Shown piece after piece: positions 8,715-16,850 of a stretch of DNA of 64,000 bases. Below the pieces are notes generated by a model. It ran no database searches. It was not told the DNA's origin and saw nothing but the letters and a program-made list of their open reading frames with translations. The stretch is taken from the NCBI RefSeq assembly GCF_024362525.1, contig NZ_CP101458.1, positions 1,922,001-1,986,000 on the forward strand, read 5' to 3'. The number at the start of each line of letters is the position of its first letter. The stretch's first letter is position 1. This DNA is from Natrononativus amylolyticus (GTDB taxonomy: Archaea > Halobacteriota > Halobacteria > Halobacteriales > Natrialbaceae). The position numbers and the translations under genes were made by a program.

Positions 8715-8741
8715 CGTTCGACGAACGGGTTCGACGAACGG
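8715..8741. promoter_or_regulatory. Tandem palindromic repeat, possible operator
   Basis: The 13-mer GTTCGACGAACGG occurs twice in direct tandem at 8716-8728 and 8729-8741. Each copy is itself an inverted repeat (TTCG-A-CGAA, extended to CGTTCG-A-CGAACG in the first copy from 8715). It lies in the 419-bp divergent gap between nhaC and the HalX regulator, about 190 bp before the latter. Two adjacent dyads are the usual layout of an operator, but no regulator is known. The rest of the gap (8541-8890) shows nothing else that I can support. Confidence 0.35.
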
Positions 8742-8896
8742 TTTCGGACACGCGGGCGCTCCGGTGTGGGACCACAGCGGCCCGGGAGCCCTCGGGCGGT
8801 TTTCCCGTATTCAAGCATCTCTTGGACGACAGTTGCACCGCATAAACGGTCTAAACAGGTCGGGACGTGCCGCAAGGAACTGCACGAGATGATGCC

Positions 8897-8904
8897 CTTT
8901 ATTG
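8897..8904 (+). promoter_or_regulatory. TATA-like element for the HalX response regulator
   Basis: CTTTATTG lies about 27 nt before the GTG start at 8928, so the transcript would be leaderless. This supports GTG 8928 as the start. Confidence 0.45.
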
Positions 8905-8927
8905 AACGGCCGTCGTGCTAGACCGCA

Positions 8928-9533
8928 GTGAACGGATCATCTCATCAACGCTCTGACTCTGCTGTGGCTTCTGGGGGGTGTCCGCTATCTGATCCGACGG
9001 TGTTGATCGCAGACGACGAACGTCAGCTTACCGACGTGTACGCACAGTGGGTCGAAGACCGCTACACGACGCGAACCGCCTACTGCGGCGACGAGGCGAT
9101 GGAACTGCTCGACGAGACCGTCGATATCGCGGTGCTCGACCGCCAGATGCCGGGGTGCTCCGGCGAAGAGATCGTCACGAAGATCCGAAACAGCGGGTAC
9201 GACTGTCGAACCGCGCTGATCTCGGCGAACGAGCCTACCCTCGAGATGGTCGACGTCGAGTACGATCTCTACCAGGTCAAGCCGCTCACCGATCCCGACG
9301 AGTTCCAGAGCCTTCTCGAGGCGCTGTGTCGACGCTCCGTCTACGACCCGGAGACCCAGCGCGTGCTGGCACTCGCGTCGAAGAAGCGCGATCTCGAGGC
9401 GTACGTCGCCGAATCGAGGCGGCAGAACTCCTCGCAGTACGACCGACTGTGCGACGAACTCGAGGCGCTCTCCGACAAACTCACCGACGTTCGAGAGACG
9501 CTCGAGGCCGAAGGGTTGTCACTGCCGTTTTAA
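8928..9533 (+). CDS. Response regulator with receiver and HalX domains
   Basis: 201 residues from a GTG start. The receiver domain begins near residue 22 (DPTVLIADDERQL); the acidic pocket is D29/D30, the phosphoacceptor is D71 (AVLDRQMPG) and the conserved lysine is K118 (YQVKPL). Residues 130-195 are a HalX domain (VLALASKKRDLEAYV, then a helical segment), a haloarchaeal partner of receiver domains with no recognised DNA-binding helix. The protein probably relays signals from a histidine kinase by protein-protein contact. No histidine kinase gene is adjacent, so it is an orphan regulator in this window. Confidence 0.9.
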   Translation: MNGSSHQRSDSAVASGGCPLSDPTVLIADDERQLTDVYAQWVEDRYTTRTAYCGDEAMELLDETVDIAVLDRQMPGCSGEEIVTKIRNSGYDCRTALISANEPTLEMVDVEYDLYQVKPLTDPDEFQSLLEALCRRSVYDPETQRVLALASKKRDLEAYVAESRRQNSSQYDRLCDELEALSDKLTDVRETLEAEGLSLPF

Positions 9534-9628
9534 GGACCGTCGAACGTCGGACGGGCGGCTGAACGTCACTTCAACCGCCATCCGGAGCGGTTCGCGGGTG
9601 CGCCGGCAACTCGGGACAACAGACCGTC

Positions 9629-10099
9629 TCAGTCCCCGAGGTACACCCAGGCGGCGAGTCCGAGCGCGTGAACCGAGCCGAGCGGGAGCGCCGTCCGGTT
9701 CGGATCGACGCCGAACCCGCTCGAGACCGTGGCGACGACGATCGCGACGAGGACGAACAGCCCCGCCGTCACCCGCTGATCGGCTCCGAATCGAGCGGTC
9801 GCTGCCCAGCACAGGGCGAACGCGTAGCAGGCCGCGCCGAGGGGCCAGCGAGCGATGTGTTCGGGTGTCGGCCCCGGCTGGTCGAGAAACGTCCAGATCG
9901 GCGTCAGCTGCCCGCTCTCGACGACGAGGGTCCCCCACGGAAACAGCAGCGTCGTCTCCCCGGTTCGGATCACGACCCACGGAACGACCAGCGGCGACAG
10001 GAGAAACAGCCAGCGGATCGCCCGCCGCCGCGCTCGAACCGCCCCGGCACCCGCCTCGACTGTTCGACCGCCTCCCGGCGGTCGCTGGTCCGCGGTCAC
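9629..10099 (-). CDS. TIGR04206-like small haloarchaeal membrane protein
   Basis: 156 residues from a GTG at 10099 that overlaps the stop codon of the upstream DRG gene by a GTGA junction, so the two are translationally coupled. Four hydrophobic segments are visible: near residues 28-45, around 80-95, 110-128 and 138-152. The C-terminus is LGLAAWVYLGD. It resembles the TIGR04206 family of uncharacterised haloarchaeal membrane proteins, which I recall rather than can test. No function is assigned. Fusion-like coupling to a ribosome-associated GTPase gene is the main contextual clue. Confidence 0.65.
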   Translation of the reverse strand: MTADQRPPGGGRTVEAGAGAVRARRRAIRWLFLLSPLVVPWVVIRTGETTLLFPWGTLVVESGQLTPIWTFLDQPGPTPEHIARWPLGAACYAFALCWAATARFGADQRVTAGLFVLVAIVVATVSSGFGVDPNRTALPLGSVHALGLAAWVYLGD

Positions 10100-11205
10100 C
10101 GTCGCAGGATCAGCTTGAGGACGTCCTCGTCCTCGAGGACGTGCTGGTCACCGACCTGCTGTTCGTCGTGGGTCGCGCTCGGCCCCGAGACGCGGGCGAA
10201 GCGAAAGCGCTCCTCGAACTCGCCGCCGAGTTTCTGGACGGCCTCCTCGATGGTCGCGCCCTGCTCGAGCATCAGCGGCTCCTCGTAGTCGACGCCGCGG
10301 CCGGGTTTGTCCATGTACACCCGGATCAGGTCGAGGTTCTCCCACATTCGGTCTTTGAGCGCCTCGAGGCCCTTCTCGGCCTCGGCGCTGATGAACGTCA
10401 CCTCCTCGGGGTCGAGTCCGCGTTCCTCCAGCTGGGCGTCGACCTCCTCCTTGTACTCCGGGTTGATGAGGTCGACCTTGTTGACGCAGATGATCGAGGG
10501 AATGTACTCCCGATTCTCCATCAGCCCGTCGATGAGCCGGTCGATGTCGACTTTCTCACCCAGGTTGAGGTCGGCGTTGACGTAGCCCTGGTCCCGGAGC
10601 ACCTCCTTGATCGTGTCCTCGTCTAAGTCCTGGTCGGCGCTCGAGGTGATCTTGATCCCGTCTTTGATCTTCGGGCGGACGGTCACCCGCGGCGGCTGCT
10701 GGTCGACCCGGATGTTGATGTCGTACAGCTCCTCTTGCAGCCGGTCGTACTGCTCGATTTCGAACACCGAGAGGACGAACACGATCAGGTCGGCGTTGCG
10801 AACCACGGACAGCACCTGTTTGCCGTCACCCTTGCCGAGGGCTGCCCCCTCGATCAGTCCGGGGACGTCGAGGATCTGCATGTTCGCGCCGCGGTGTTTG
10901 CACATTCCGGGGTTGACGTCGAGCGTCGTGAACTCGTACTCGCCGGTCTCGCTCTCGGCGTTGGTCAGCGCGTTCAGCAGCGAGGACTTGCCGACGCTCG
11001 GAAAGCCCACGAGCCCGACCGTCGCGTCGCCGGTCTTCTCGACGGAGTAGCCGGTGCCGCCGCCCGCCGAGGACTGTCGCTCGAGTTTCTCTTTCTTCTC
11101 GGCGAGCTTCGACTTCAGGCGGCCGATGTGGGCCTCCGTCGACTTGTTGTAGGGCGTGCTGGCGATCTCGTCTTCGATCTCCCGGATCTCCTCCTCGAGC
11201 CCCAT
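10096..11205 (-). CDS. drg: DRG-type (Obg family) GTP-binding protein
   Basis: 369 residues. An N-terminal coiled helix (1-50) precedes a GTPase domain with G1 GFPSVGKSS near residue 65, G3 DVPGLIEGA near 114, and G4 NKVD near 244. The C-terminal 75 residues form a TGS domain (begins LIRVYMDKPG). This is the archaeal/eukaryotic DRG family, ribosome-associated GTPases thought to act in translation. Length and motif spacing are normal. The stop codon overlaps the start of the downstream membrane protein gene. Upstream, it is divergent from the small gene at 11365. Confidence 0.96.
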   Translation of the reverse strand: MGLEEEIREIEDEIASTPYNKSTEAHIGRLKSKLAEKKEKLERQSSAGGGTGYSVEKTGDATVGLVGFPSVGKSSLLNALTNAESETGEYEFTTLDVNPGMCKHRGANMQILDVPGLIEGAALGKGDGKQVLSVVRNADLIVFVLSVFEIEQYDRLQEELYDINIRVDQQPPRVTVRPKIKDGIKITSSADQDLDEDTIKEVLRDQGYVNADLNLGEKVDIDRLIDGLMENREYIPSIICVNKVDLINPEYKEEVDAQLEERGLDPEEVTFISAEAEKGLEALKDRMWENLDLIRVYMDKPGRGVDYEEPLMLEQGATIEEAVQKLGGEFEERFRFARVSGPSATHDEQQVGDQHVLEDEDVLKLILRR

Positions 11206-11327
11206 TTACCTACACTCTGCCGTTCGTATCGAAAAACCCTTTCCATGCGCCGGCAGCGGGTCACCGCGTTCCGGTCGCGTTCCACCGGAGGCGCCCCAGA
11301 CGGCGCTCACAGCGCGACTTCGACACA

Positions 11328-11335
11328 CATAAACG
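11328..11335 (+). promoter_or_regulatory. TATA-like element for the 67-residue protein
   Basis: CATAAACG lies about 33 nt before the ATG at 11365, supporting that start and a short or absent leader. Confidence 0.35.
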
Positions 11336-11364
11336 ACGGGATACACATCGTTCGATCGTCCGTA

Positions 11365-11568
11365 ATGCCTGATCCGTCGCGGCTGCGTGATAGCACCCAG
11401 ATCGTTCTCCCCGAGGAGGCCATCAACGGCCTCGAGGCGCAGCTCGACGACGAGTTCATGGTGACGATTTTCGAGGAGTGCGAGGGGTACTGCCGGATCA
11501 TCGGCAGCCCCGTCGAGATCAAGGAAGCCAGCCAGTTTCTCACCCGCCACGGCGTGAGCCTCCCGTAG
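11365..11568 (+). CDS. Small conserved haloarchaeal protein, 67 residues
   Basis: The ATG at 11365 is preferred over longer in-frame starts because those would run through the DRG gene on the other strand, and a TATA-like element sits about 33 nt upstream. The protein reads as a compact alpha/beta unit: an N-terminal basic segment, DSTQIVLPEEAINGLEAQL, DEFMVTIFEE, then CRIIGSPVEIKEASQFL near the C-terminus. I recognise it as a type of short protein common in haloarchaea but cannot assign a function. It is convergent with tiaS. Confidence 0.75.
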   Translation: MPDPSRLRDSTQIVLPEEAINGLEAQLDDEFMVTIFEECEGYCRIIGSPVEIKEASQFLTRHGVSLP

Positions 11569-11595
11569 TCGTCGCGGTGCACACCACCCCACGGA

Positions 11596-12861
11596 CTACC
11601 GCTCCGGATGCGTCGGACCGTCGAACCCGCCCCGAACCAGCGGTTTCGCGATGTGCCGTCGGGCGCACGGGGGCACCTCGTACCAGCCCGGCTCGAGGTC
11701 CCGCTCGAGCGCTACCCGGTCCTTCTCGGCGGCCGCCGTATCACAGTCTCGACACCGGTAGCCCTGGTCGCGCCCGGCGCTCTCCATCGTCCGCCCACAC
11801 TCCTGGCAGGTCGGCGTCACCCCCTCGGTCGCGACGAGGTCGCGAACGGCGAACTTCTCGAGTTTCAGCGTCCCGCGCGACACCTCGCCACAGACCGTGA
11901 GCCGGTCGCCCTCCCGAAGCGCCCGAACCCGGTCGCGGAACCGCTTGGTCGGCTCGAAGGCCGCGCACTCGAGGCGCGTCCCCCCGTCGCCGATCTCGAG
12001 GAAGACGTGGCCGCCGCGGCGGGTTTCCGGCGCCCTCGTGACTCGTCCGTCGACCCGATAGGCGCCGCCGTCTTCGAGCGCGGGGAGCGCGCCGTTCCGG
12101 AGGTGCGCGTCGGTGCCCTGATTGGTAGCGAACAGCCGTCGGCTCGCGACGGGTTCGCTCTCGATCGCGGCCGCCGTCGCCCGGACCGCGTCCGGATCGT
12201 CGCCGCGGATGCCGTGTAAGATCGGGCCCGGGGTGTGTGGCACGCAGACCAGTTCGCCCTCGCCGCGGTCGACCGTGTCCCAGACCGCGGGATACCGCTG
12301 GTCGGCCGCGGCGAAGACGCTCTGGGCGTCGACCTCCCGCGGCGTCCCCCACCGGCCCGGCTCCCGATAGGAGATACACTCCCAGGTCCAGTCGTCGACG
12401 GCGAGCCAGCTTCCGACGGCCGCCAGCGCGCCGATACGACCGCGGCCGTTGCCGGCCCCCCAGCTCCGGTAACCCGCCGCCGCGACGAGCGCCTCGGCCT
12501 CGTCGATCTCGAGGCGGTCGCGAACCGCTCGGCGGGCGAACTCCCGGACCGCGTCGGGCGCGCCCGTCGGCCGGTGGTCGGCGACGACGAGCCCCGGATT
12601 CGTCCGCTCGTCGGCGGTCTCGGCCAGCGACTCGAGGACGTCTCGAGCGACCGCGAACGCGAACTCGGCGTCGCAGTCGGCGTGAATCGCCAGCGCCGCG
12701 TTGCCGCGAGTTTTGTACTCGACGGCGGGGTTGAGGCGGACGAGGAGCAGCCGCTCGACGTCGCCACGCTCGGCGAGCCTGTCCGCGATCTCCGCGGCGA
12801 CGTACGTGGTACACATTCCCCGCTCGCGGGAGTCGGTGTCGTCCACTCCGACGATCGTCAT
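11596..12861 (-). CDS. tiaS: tRNA(Ile2) 2-agmatinylcytidine synthetase TiaS
   Basis: The ATG at 12861 ([11 protein letters not shown]) gives 421 residues, normal for the family. TiaS uses ATP and agmatine to modify C34 of the tRNA-Ile anticodon CAU so that it reads AUA; it is essential in archaea. The N-terminal ATP-binding segment [16 protein letters not shown], a central [18 protein letters not shown] block, an OB-fold segment ([20 protein letters not shown]) and a C-terminal zinc ribbon (CQECGRTM ... CRDCD) appear in the expected order. A TATA box at 12919-12928 supports the start. Confidence 0.95.
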   Translation of the reverse strand: MTIVGVDDTDSRERGMCTTYVAAEIADRLAERGDVERLLLVRLNPAVEYKTRGNAALAIHADCDAEFAFAVARDVLESLAETADERTNPGLVVADHRPTGAPDAVREFARRAVRDRLEIDEAEALVAAAGYRSWGAGNGRGRIGALAAVGSWLAVDDWTWECISYREPGRWGTPREVDAQSVFAAADQRYPAVWDTVDRGEGELVCVPHTPGPILHGIRGDDPDAVRATAAAIESEPVASRRLFATNQGTDAHLRNGALPALEDGGAYRVDGRVTRAPETRRGGHVFLEIGDGGTRLECAAFEPTKRFRDRVRALREGDRLTVCGEVSRGTLKLEKFAVRDLVATEGVTPTCQECGRTMESAGRDQGYRCRDCDTAAAEKDRVALERDLEPGWYEVPPCARRHIAKPLVRGGFDGPTHPER

Positions 12862-12918
12862 CGCGTCACCGTTGGCGGTCGGACGGGTAACGGGTTTCGG
12901 GACGGCGCGACGAAACAC

Positions 12919-12931
12919 GTATATAAGTATA
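12919..12931. promoter_or_regulatory. TATA element in the tiaS / HTH regulator divergent promoter
   Basis: GTATATAAGTATA can serve as a TATA box on either strand. On the minus strand (ACTTATATAC) it lies about 60 nt before the tiaS ATG. On the plus strand it could drive the HTH gene, although GCTTTTGTAG at 12984-12993, about 27 nt before that gene's ATG, is a nearer candidate. Confidence 0.5.
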
Positions 12932-13015
12932 CCCCTTGAAGCCCGAAAAAACGCAAGACTGCAGGCGTCTCGGCCGGAGAAACGCTTTTGTAGCAGGAGT
13001 CACTTACTTCACCGT

Positions 13016-13984
13016 ATGTCCCGGACCGCACTGGTCGGAAACGTCACCGCGATGCTCGAGGACGCGGGGTTTACGGTTAGTGACCGGTGTGCGATCCGAC
13101 CGAAGAGTTTCGACGTCGCCGCCCGCCGTCGGAACAACCTGCTGCTCGTAAAGATCCTCGGTAACATCGACGCCTTCAACGAGGCGACCGGCCACGAGAT
13201 GCGCCGGCTGGGCACCTACCTCCGGGCGACGCCGCTCGTGATCGGCCTGCGAAGCCGCGACGAGGACCTCAAACCGGACGTCGTCTACTTCCGCCACGGC
13301 GTCCCCGTCCTGAGCCCGGACACCGCCTACAACCTGTTCATCGAGGACATCCCGCCGCTGATCTACGCGGCTCCCGGCGGTCTCTACGTCAACATCGACG
13401 GCGACATCCTCGCCGACGAGCGCGAACAGCGCGAGTGGAGCCTCGGACGACTCGCGAGCGAACTCGGCGTCTCCCGGCGAACCGTCTCGAAGTACGAAGA
13501 CGGGATGAACGCCTCGATCGAGGTCGCGATGGCCCTAGAGGAGCTGTTCGACACCGAGCTGACGAGCCCGGTCGACGTCCTCGAGGGTGCAGACGAGGTC
13601 CACGAGAGCGACCCCACGCCGGCAGATCCGGACGCCGATCCCGACGACGAGGAGGTCGTCGCGATCCTGACCCGCGCCGGCTTCAGGGTCCACCCGACCC
13701 TCCGGTCGCCGTTCAAGGCCGTCAGCGAGGACGAAGAGGACGAAGAGGACGTCGTGCTCACGGGCCACTCCCAGTTCACGAAGGCGGCCGAAAAGCGCGC
13801 CCGGATCATGGGCTCGATCGGCCGCGTCGCCCACACGCGGTCGGTCTACTTCGTCGACAAGGCCTCCCGGGAGTCGATCGACGGCACGGCGCTCGTCGAG
13901 CGCGACGAACTCACCGAGATGCGCAACGCCGAGGAGCTCCGCGAGGTCATCCGCGAGCGCTCCAAACGGGAGCGGGCCGCCTGA
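13016..13984 (+). CDS. Putative HTH-type transcriptional regulator (archaeal Cro/C1-type)
   Basis: 322 residues from ATG 13016. The N-terminal 120 residues are an endonuclease-like alpha/beta region seen in this archaeal family ([20 protein letters not shown]). A Cro/C1-type helix-turn-helix follows at about residues 135-165 ([21 protein letters not shown]). An acidic linker leads to a C-terminal region ([20 protein letters not shown]). The architecture matches the conserved archaeal family named after Methanothermobacter MTH967; targets are not known. It is divergent from tiaS with its own promoter. Confidence 0.9.
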   Translation: MSRTALVGNVTAMLEDAGFTVSDRCAIRPKSFDVAARRRNNLLLVKILGNIDAFNEATGHEMRRLGTYLRATPLVIGLRSRDEDLKPDVVYFRHGVPVLSPDTAYNLFIEDIPPLIYAAPGGLYVNIDGDILADEREQREWSLGRLASELGVSRRTVSKYEDGMNASIEVAMALEELFDTELTSPVDVLEGADEVHESDPTPADPDADPDDEEVVAILTRAGFRVHPTLRSPFKAVSEDEEDEEDVVLTGHSQFTKAAEKRARIMGSIGRVAHTRSVYFVDKASRESIDGTALVERDELTEMRNAEELREVIRERSKRERAA

Positions 13985-14040
13985 GGCCGACCCGAACGCG
14001 ATCGAAGGGCGCTAACTCGAGTGACCCGGCAGCAACGCGA

Positions 14041-14286
14041 CTACTGGTACGCTTCCTCGAGGTGGGCGACGATGTCGTCGCTCTCTGCCATCCCGTCGAC
14101 GCCGTGTTCCTCGTCGACGATGACCGGAACGCCGGTCTGGCCGGTTAGCGCCTCGACCTCGGTGCGCTCGGCGTGCGACCGGGGGACTTCGACGGACTCG
14201 TACTCGAGGTCGAGCTCCTCGAGTTTCGTGCGGACTTTCGTACAGAACGGACAGCCGGGCAGTTCGTAGAACGTGATCTCGGACAT
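14041..14286 (-). CDS. Glutaredoxin-like protein
   Basis: 81 residues with a thioredoxin fold. The active site is CPFC (residues 11-14 in YELPGCPFCTKV), followed by the substrate-binding TGQTGVPVIVDEE loop with its cis-proline and the DGMAESDDIVAHL tail. It reduces disulfides or thiol adducts in the cytoplasm, in haloarchaea presumably with gamma-glutamylcysteine or a thioredoxin-reductase-like partner. A closely similar paralogue lies at 30160-30399. The stop of the divergent-end HTH gene lies 57 bp away, convergent. Confidence 0.92.
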   Translation of the reverse strand: MSEITFYELPGCPFCTKVRTKLEELDLEYESVEVPRSHAERTEVEALTGQTGVPVIVDEEHGVDGMAESDDIVAHLEEAYQ

Positions 14287-14349
14287 GGGAGGCGCTTCGA
14301 GCGGGCGTCGTATGAGAACTGCGGTTCTCGGCGGTGTTGCCGGTTTCGG

Positions 14350-15747
14350 TCAGCCGAGCATGCCGCTCGTGTAGACGTAGAAGTAGCCGACGAGCGCGGC
14401 GGCGATCGCCCACTGTCCGAGGCTGACGTCCCGGTGTTCGCCCATCGCGCTCTTGATCAGCGGGTAGGCGATGATCCCGGCTGCCAGACCGTTCGCGATG
14501 GAGTAGGTGAGCGGCATGATCGTGATCGTGAGCCCGGCCGAAACCGCCCAGGCGGGATCGTTCCAGTCGACGTCGAGGACCCCCTGAAGCATGATGATTC
14601 CGACGACGACCAGCGCGATGAACGAGGCGTAGGCGGGGATGAGCGCGATCAGCGGGATCGCGATCAACGACACCAAGAAGAGCGCGCCGACGACCAGCGC
14701 GGTGAGCCCGGTTCGGCCGCCCTCCTCGATTCCGGTCGAGGACTCGATGTAGGTCGTCACCGTCGAGGTGCCGACCATCGCGCCGACGGTGGTTCCGACC
14801 GCGTCGGCCATCAGCGGCCTCTCCATCTCGGGAAGGTCGCCCTCCTCGTCGAGGAAGCCGCCGAACTGCGAGACGCCGATGAGCGTCCCCGCGGTGTCGA
14901 AGAAGTCGACGAAGAAGAACGTGAAGACGACGAGGGTGAACGTCACCGGATCGATGTCGCGCATCCCCTCGATGAACGCCCCGAGCAGGGGCGTGATGTC
15001 GTACTGCGGGGAGGCGACGGCGGCGAAGCTCAGTTCGCCGGACTCCTGGTCGACCAGCGCCTGGGGGAGCGCCTCCTGGGAGCTGACGAGGTTCGCCAGC
15101 CAGGCGAGCCAGCCGACGAGCGCCGTCCCGAGGATGCCGATGATGATCGAACCGGTGATCCCGCGCGCCCACAGCATGAACGTCACCACGAGCCCGACGA
15201 GCCCGAGCAGCGCGGCGGGCGACTGGGCGATCGGCGCGAGTTCGACGAGCACCGCCTCGTCCCCGACGACGATTCCCATCTCCTGGAGGCCGATGAACAG
15301 CAAGAACACCCCGATCCCGGCGCCGACGGAGAACTTGACGGGTTCCGGAAAGAGGCTGATGACGTACTTGCGGGCGCCGACGGCGGTGATCAGAATAAAG
15401 ATGATCCCCTCGACGAAGACGGCCGCGAGCGCCGTCTGCCAGGGAACGCCGAGCCCGATGACGACCGTGTAGGCGAAGAACGCGTTCAGCCCCATCCCCG
15501 GCGCCAGGCCGAACGGCCGGTTCGCCCAGAACGCCATGACGGCGATCGCCGCGACCGACGCGATGATCGTCGCGATCGCGATCATCTGGACGACCTCGAT
15601 GTACGCGTATCCCGGTATCTCTATCGCGTCCGCCAGGATGAACGGGTTGACCAGAATAATGTACGACATCGCGAGGAACGTCGTGATCCCCGCGATCGTC
15701 TCCGTCCGCACGTCGGTATCGTGTTTCCCGAGTTCGAAGTACCCCAT
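14350..15747 (-). CDS. NCS2 family purine/xanthine/uracil-type permease (AzgA-like)
   Basis: The ATG at 15747 (MGYFELGKHDTD) gives 465 residues; longer starts would cross the TATA-like box at 15777-15786. It has 12-14 hydrophobic segments. Family landmarks are the first-helix ETIAGITTFLAMSYIILVNP, the motif NRPFGLAPGMGLNAFFAY, and the FFDTAGTLIGVSQFGG region of helix 10, which together place it in the AzgA/GhxP branch that imports adenine, guanine or hypoxanthine with H+. Exact substrate is not readable. An inverted repeat at 15811-15828 lies just upstream and may control it. Confidence 0.93.
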   Translation of the reverse strand: MGYFELGKHDTDVRTETIAGITTFLAMSYIILVNPFILADAIEIPGYAYIEVVQMIAIATIIASVAAIAVMAFWANRPFGLAPGMGLNAFFAYTVVIGLGVPWQTALAAVFVEGIIFILITAVGARKYVISLFPEPVKFSVGAGIGVFLLFIGLQEMGIVVGDEAVLVELAPIAQSPAALLGLVGLVVTFMLWARGITGSIIIGILGTALVGWLAWLANLVSSQEALPQALVDQESGELSFAAVASPQYDITPLLGAFIEGMRDIDPVTFTLVVFTFFFVDFFDTAGTLIGVSQFGGFLDEEGDLPEMERPLMADAVGTTVGAMVGTSTVTTYIESSTGIEEGGRTGLTALVVGALFLVSLIAIPLIALIPAYASFIALVVVGIIMLQGVLDVDWNDPAWAVSAGLTITIMPLTYSIANGLAAGIIAYPLIKSAMGEHRDVSLGQWAIAAALVGYFYVYTSGMLG

Positions 15748-15776
15748 CTTGGACGTTCGAGCATAGATACAGTGGT

Positions 15777-15786
15777 GATTTAAACG
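15777..15786 (-). promoter_or_regulatory. TATA-like element for the purine-type permease
   Basis: The minus strand reads CGTTTAAATC, centred about 34 nt before the ATG at 15747, a standard spacing for a short-leader transcript. Confidence 0.5.
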
Positions 15787-15810
15787 TTCCCGTCCGTCTT
15801 TGGCAATATC

Positions 15811-15828
15811 TATACACAGAGGTGTATA
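15811..15828. promoter_or_regulatory. Perfect inverted repeat TATACAC-AGAG-GTGTATA
   Basis: An 18-bp dyad with 7-bp perfect arms and a 4-bp centre. It sits about 25-30 bp upstream of the permease TATA box on the minus strand, the position expected of an activator site in archaea, and about 160 bp before the TrkA gene on the other side. No regulator gene for it is identified in the window. Confidence 0.45.
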
Positions 15829-15986
15829 CCCCATCTCGACCGCACCGTCACGCGTGTGGTTCTTCGAACGGCGGAGTCGGGCCAGTCGCAGGAACGACCG
15901 CCTCGAGCGACGTCACGCTCGAGAGAGTACGGTCGACGGTGTGACGAAACCAACGTATTTGTCCCCCGGTCGCGTACCGTTCTGGC

Positions 15987-16649
15987 ATGAAGTTTGTTAT
16001 CGTGGGGTACGGCCGGGTCGGCTCGCGAACGGCACGTATTCTGGACCAGGAGGGCCACGACGTCGTCGTCGTCGACAACGACTCCGAGCGCGTCGAACGC
16101 GCCGAGCAACAGAGGTTCGACGCCTACGAGGGCAGCGGCGACGACGAGGAGATCCTCCTCGAGGCCGGTATCGAAGACGCGGCGGCCATCGGCGCGCTGA
16201 CGCCCGACCTCAACGTCAACTTCGCGGCCTGCATGGTCGGCACCCACCACGACTGTCGGACCGTGTTGCGGATCGACGAGGACTACCGGGAGGACATCTA
16301 CGAGAAGTACGCCGAGGACGTCGACGAGATCATCTACCCCGAACGCCTCGGCGCGGCGGGGGCGAAAACCGCGATGCTCGGCGGGGACTTCAACGTGGTC
16401 GCCGACCTCGCGGCGAACCTCCAGCTGACGGTGCTCGAGATCGACGAGGGGTCGCCGGCCGCGGGCAAGCGGATCAGCGAACTCGACCTCCCGCCCAGCG
16501 CGCGAATCTACGCCCACGGACGGCCCCACGAGCCGCTGACGATTCCGCTGCCGGGGACCGAACTCGCCGTCGGCGACGAGGTCGCGCTCGTCACCGAGAG
16601 CGACCAGTCCGCCGACGTCCGCGTGGCGCTGCAGTCTCCGAACGGGTGA
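15987..16649 (+). CDS. TrkA-type potassium transport regulatory protein (RCK_N plus RCK_C)
   Basis: 220 residues. Residues 1-130 form a Rossmann RCK_N domain with the NAD-binding GYGRVGSRTARIL motif at the N-terminus and an acidic residue ending strand 2 (VVVDND). Residues 140-215 are an RCK_C (TrkA_C) domain ending GDEVALVTESD. Such proteins gate Trk/Ktr potassium channels in response to nucleotides at the inner membrane face. No Trk membrane subunit lies next to it, so its partner is elsewhere. It is divergent from the purine-type permease. Confidence 0.92.
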   Translation: MKFVIVGYGRVGSRTARILDQEGHDVVVVDNDSERVERAEQQRFDAYEGSGDDEEILLEAGIEDAAAIGALTPDLNVNFAACMVGTHHDCRTVLRIDEDYREDIYEKYAEDVDEIIYPERLGAAGAKTAMLGGDFNVVADLAANLQLTVLEIDEGSPAAGKRISELDLPPSARIYAHGRPHEPLTIPLPGTELAVGDEVALVTESDQSADVRVALQSPNG

Positions 16650-16850
16650 CGCCTCGTTCCACGTCGTACCGTCCGAACAACCGCTCGAAGGAGTGAACTG
16701 TGAGTGGTGTGTCAGGCGCGCAGGGGGGAAGGATGGGAACTGAGTACCGATGGTATTACAGTGCGCGCCCGGTTCAGTCATCGGACCAGGGTGTTATAAA
16801 ACCGCGTCAGACGGGCGTGTGACGGAGGCGCCTCTCCGACCGAGTGACTG

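Noticed and set aside
8562-8921. A 119-residue frame filling the gap before the HalX regulator
   Set aside because: The translation is arginine- and serine-rich without acidic bias, it crosses the palindromic repeats, and no promoter supports it.
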